This document shows positions 6,447 through 6,925 of a stretch of 6,925 bases of DNA, one piece after another; positions within the stretch are counted from its first letter, which is position 1; the number at the start of each line of letters is the position of its first letter. The DNA is taken from positions 1 through 6,925 of the forward strand of contig JAEULX010000035.1 in the NCBI GenBank assembly GCA_016793685.1. Direction: 5' to 3'. A model generated the notes under the pieces. The model was not told where the DNA came from, searched no databases, and was given only the letters and a program-made list of their open reading frames with translations. The position numbers were made by a program, and so were the translations under genes. The DNA is from Bradyrhizobiaceae bacterium (GTDB lineage: Bacteria > Pseudomonadota > Alphaproteobacteria > Rhizobiales > Xanthobacteraceae).

Positions 6447-6451
6447 CCTCC
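6447..6451 (-). promoter_or_regulatory. Shine-Dalgarno fixing the GTG start at 6441
   Basis: Read on the minus strand, GGGAGGT contains GGAGG five bases before the GTG at 6441. The alternative TTG at 6459 would place this site inside the coding sequence and add six residues before the signal peptide, so the GTG is preferred. Confidence 0.75.
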
Positions 6452-6519
6452 CAAGTCAAAAACTCGGTTCAGCACAGCCAGGGCGGAAAGCGTTTGAGGC
6501 TGGCTGAGAAATCTTCACG

Positions 6520-6549
6520 GAGGCGATTGATGCATGCATCAATCGCCTC
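6520..6549. repeat. Perfect 30-bp palindrome
   Basis: GAGGCGATTGATGCA (6520-6534) is followed directly by its exact reverse complement (6535-6549) with no mismatch and no spacer. It lies between the stop of the small exported peptide gene (6598) and the start of the next minus-strand gene (6441). No T-run follows on either strand. As RNA it would fold into a strong hairpin of about 12-13 bp; as DNA it is a fully symmetric site. It may be a factor-independent stop lacking a T-run, an RNA stability element, or a protein-binding site. Confidence 0.85.
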
Positions 6550-6564
6550 GCGAGAAGGAACGGC

Positions 6565-6580
6565 GGGCGCAGGAGCGCCC
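6565..6580 (-). terminator. Weak terminator-like hairpin after the small peptide gene
   Basis: GGGCGC (6565-6570) and GCGCCC (6575-6580) form a 6-bp stem with a 4-base loop, 17 bases past the stop codon on the minus strand. Only a pyrimidine-rich GCCGTTCCTTCTC follows, not a T-run, so efficiency as a terminator is doubtful. Confidence 0.35.
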
Positions 6581-6597
6581 ATCCGCAATGTCGCATC

Positions 6598-6762
6598 TTA
6601 GTACTTCGCAACGACCGGGCCTTTGCCGAAGGGCAGCTTGCCGATCGGAGCCTTGCCGACCGGAGCCGGCGGAGGCGGCGGTTCTTTACGAGGCAGGTCG
6701 GCTGCGACAGCGGCACCCACCATGGCGAGAGAAGCAGTAGCTGCAAGAAGAATCTTCAACAT
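6598..6762 (-). CDS. Small exported Pro/Gly/Lys-rich peptide
   Basis: 54 residues. The first 20 (MLKILLAATASLAMVGAAVA) are a clear Sec signal peptide with an AVA-A cleavage site. The mature peptide of about 34 residues is ADLPRKEPPPPPAPVGKAP and then IGKLPFGKGPVVAKY, with a proline run and three spaced Gly-Lys units; it is basic and has no cysteine. AGGGGGG four bases before the ATG is a good ribosome site and the stop is TAA, supporting a real gene. The signal peptide plus ADLP start strongly resembles the N-terminus of Rhizobiales outer-membrane barrel proteins (compare typical AADLP-x-K beginnings), but no barrel follows, so it is either a genuine small secreted protein or the remnant of one. 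Function unknown. Confidence 0.75.
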   Translation of the reverse strand: MLKILLAATASLAMVGAAVAADLPRKEPPPPPAPVGKAPIGKLPFGKGPVVAKY

Positions 6763-6780
6763 GGGACCCCCCTAAGTGTG

Positions 6781-6796
6781 TGGACACCTCTGTCCA
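6781..6796. repeat. Short inverted repeat in the leader of the small peptide gene
   Basis: TGGACA (6781-6786) and TGTCCA (6791-6796) flank CCTC. The repeat begins eight bases beyond the ribosome site of the minus-strand peptide gene and could form a small leader hairpin or an operator half-site pair. Confidence 0.35.
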
Positions 6797-6827
6797 ACCT
6801 GACGCGGCAACTTCCAGGCAGCCGTAG

Positions 6828-6839
6828 CTTTGGCCAAAG
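6828..6839. repeat. 12-bp palindrome in the presumed promoter of the small peptide gene
   Basis: CTTTGGCCAAAG is a perfect palindrome centred about 72 bases upstream of the peptide gene start. On the minus strand TTGCAA lies just upstream, but no good -10 follows. A symmetric site here is compatible with an operator; this is inference. The rest of 6763-6925 shows no gene I can support. Confidence 0.35.
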
Positions 6840-6925
6840 AGGCTTATTTTGCAATGAAAACTACGGAGAGTCGGGGTTACCGTGGCTGCTTTTCAGGGAG
6901 CCGTTGCACAAACATCACGGTCTAT

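Overview
The window looks like chromosomal DNA from a GC-rich alphaproteobacterium, most likely a member of the Hyphomicrobiales (Rhizobiales) near Bradyrhizobiaceae, Methylobacteriaceae or Xanthobacteraceae-type genomes. The reasons are the protein families present: an Omp25/RopB-like small beta-barrel, DUF1036, a MOFRL-type glycerate 2-kinase, DUF1244, the GapR (DUF2312) nucleoid protein, and a DUF882/M15-like exported protein with the long tail familiar from this order. The genus cannot be fixed from sequence reading alone.

Layout from left to right. Positions 1-597 (+) hold the C-terminal part of an outer-membrane beta-barrel, closed by a strong intrinsic terminator at 651-682. A minus-strand pair follows: glycerate 2-kinase (1485-2792) and then an exported DUF1036 protein (894-1457), close enough to be one transcript. 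A 120-bp divergent spacer separates this pair from a plus-strand DUF1244 gene (2913-3224), followed by gapR (3373-3648). Two oppositely oriented intrinsic terminators (3705-3748 plus, 3783-3815 minus) insulate gapR from the convergent minus-strand DUF882 gene (3842-5377). Upstream of that gene is a roughly 330-bp non-coding stretch with two clear inverted repeats. Then come three more minus-strand elements: a terminator (5711-5748), an exported protein with ordered His and Cys motifs suggestive of a permuted NlpC/P60-like fold (5797-6441), and, beyond a perfect 30-bp palindrome, a 54-residue exported Pro/Gly/Lys-rich peptide (6598-6762). The last 160 bases look like the promoter and leader of that peptide gene.

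The genes do not form one pathway. The central block (glycerate kinase, DUF1036, DUF1244, GapR) resembles a neighbourhood I recall as conserved in Rhizobiales, combining central carbon metabolism, small conserved proteins and a DNA-topology sensor. The flanks are envelope genes: one outer-membrane protein and three exported proteins, two of which carry motifs compatible with cell-wall hydrolase folds. I see no CRISPR array, tRNA, rRNA, insertion sequence, toxin-antitoxin pair or phage defence operon. The window is largely ordinary; the most noteworthy items are the perfect palindrome, the uncharacterised His/Cys exported protein, the small exported peptide, and the conserved-looking C-terminal module of the DUF882 protein.
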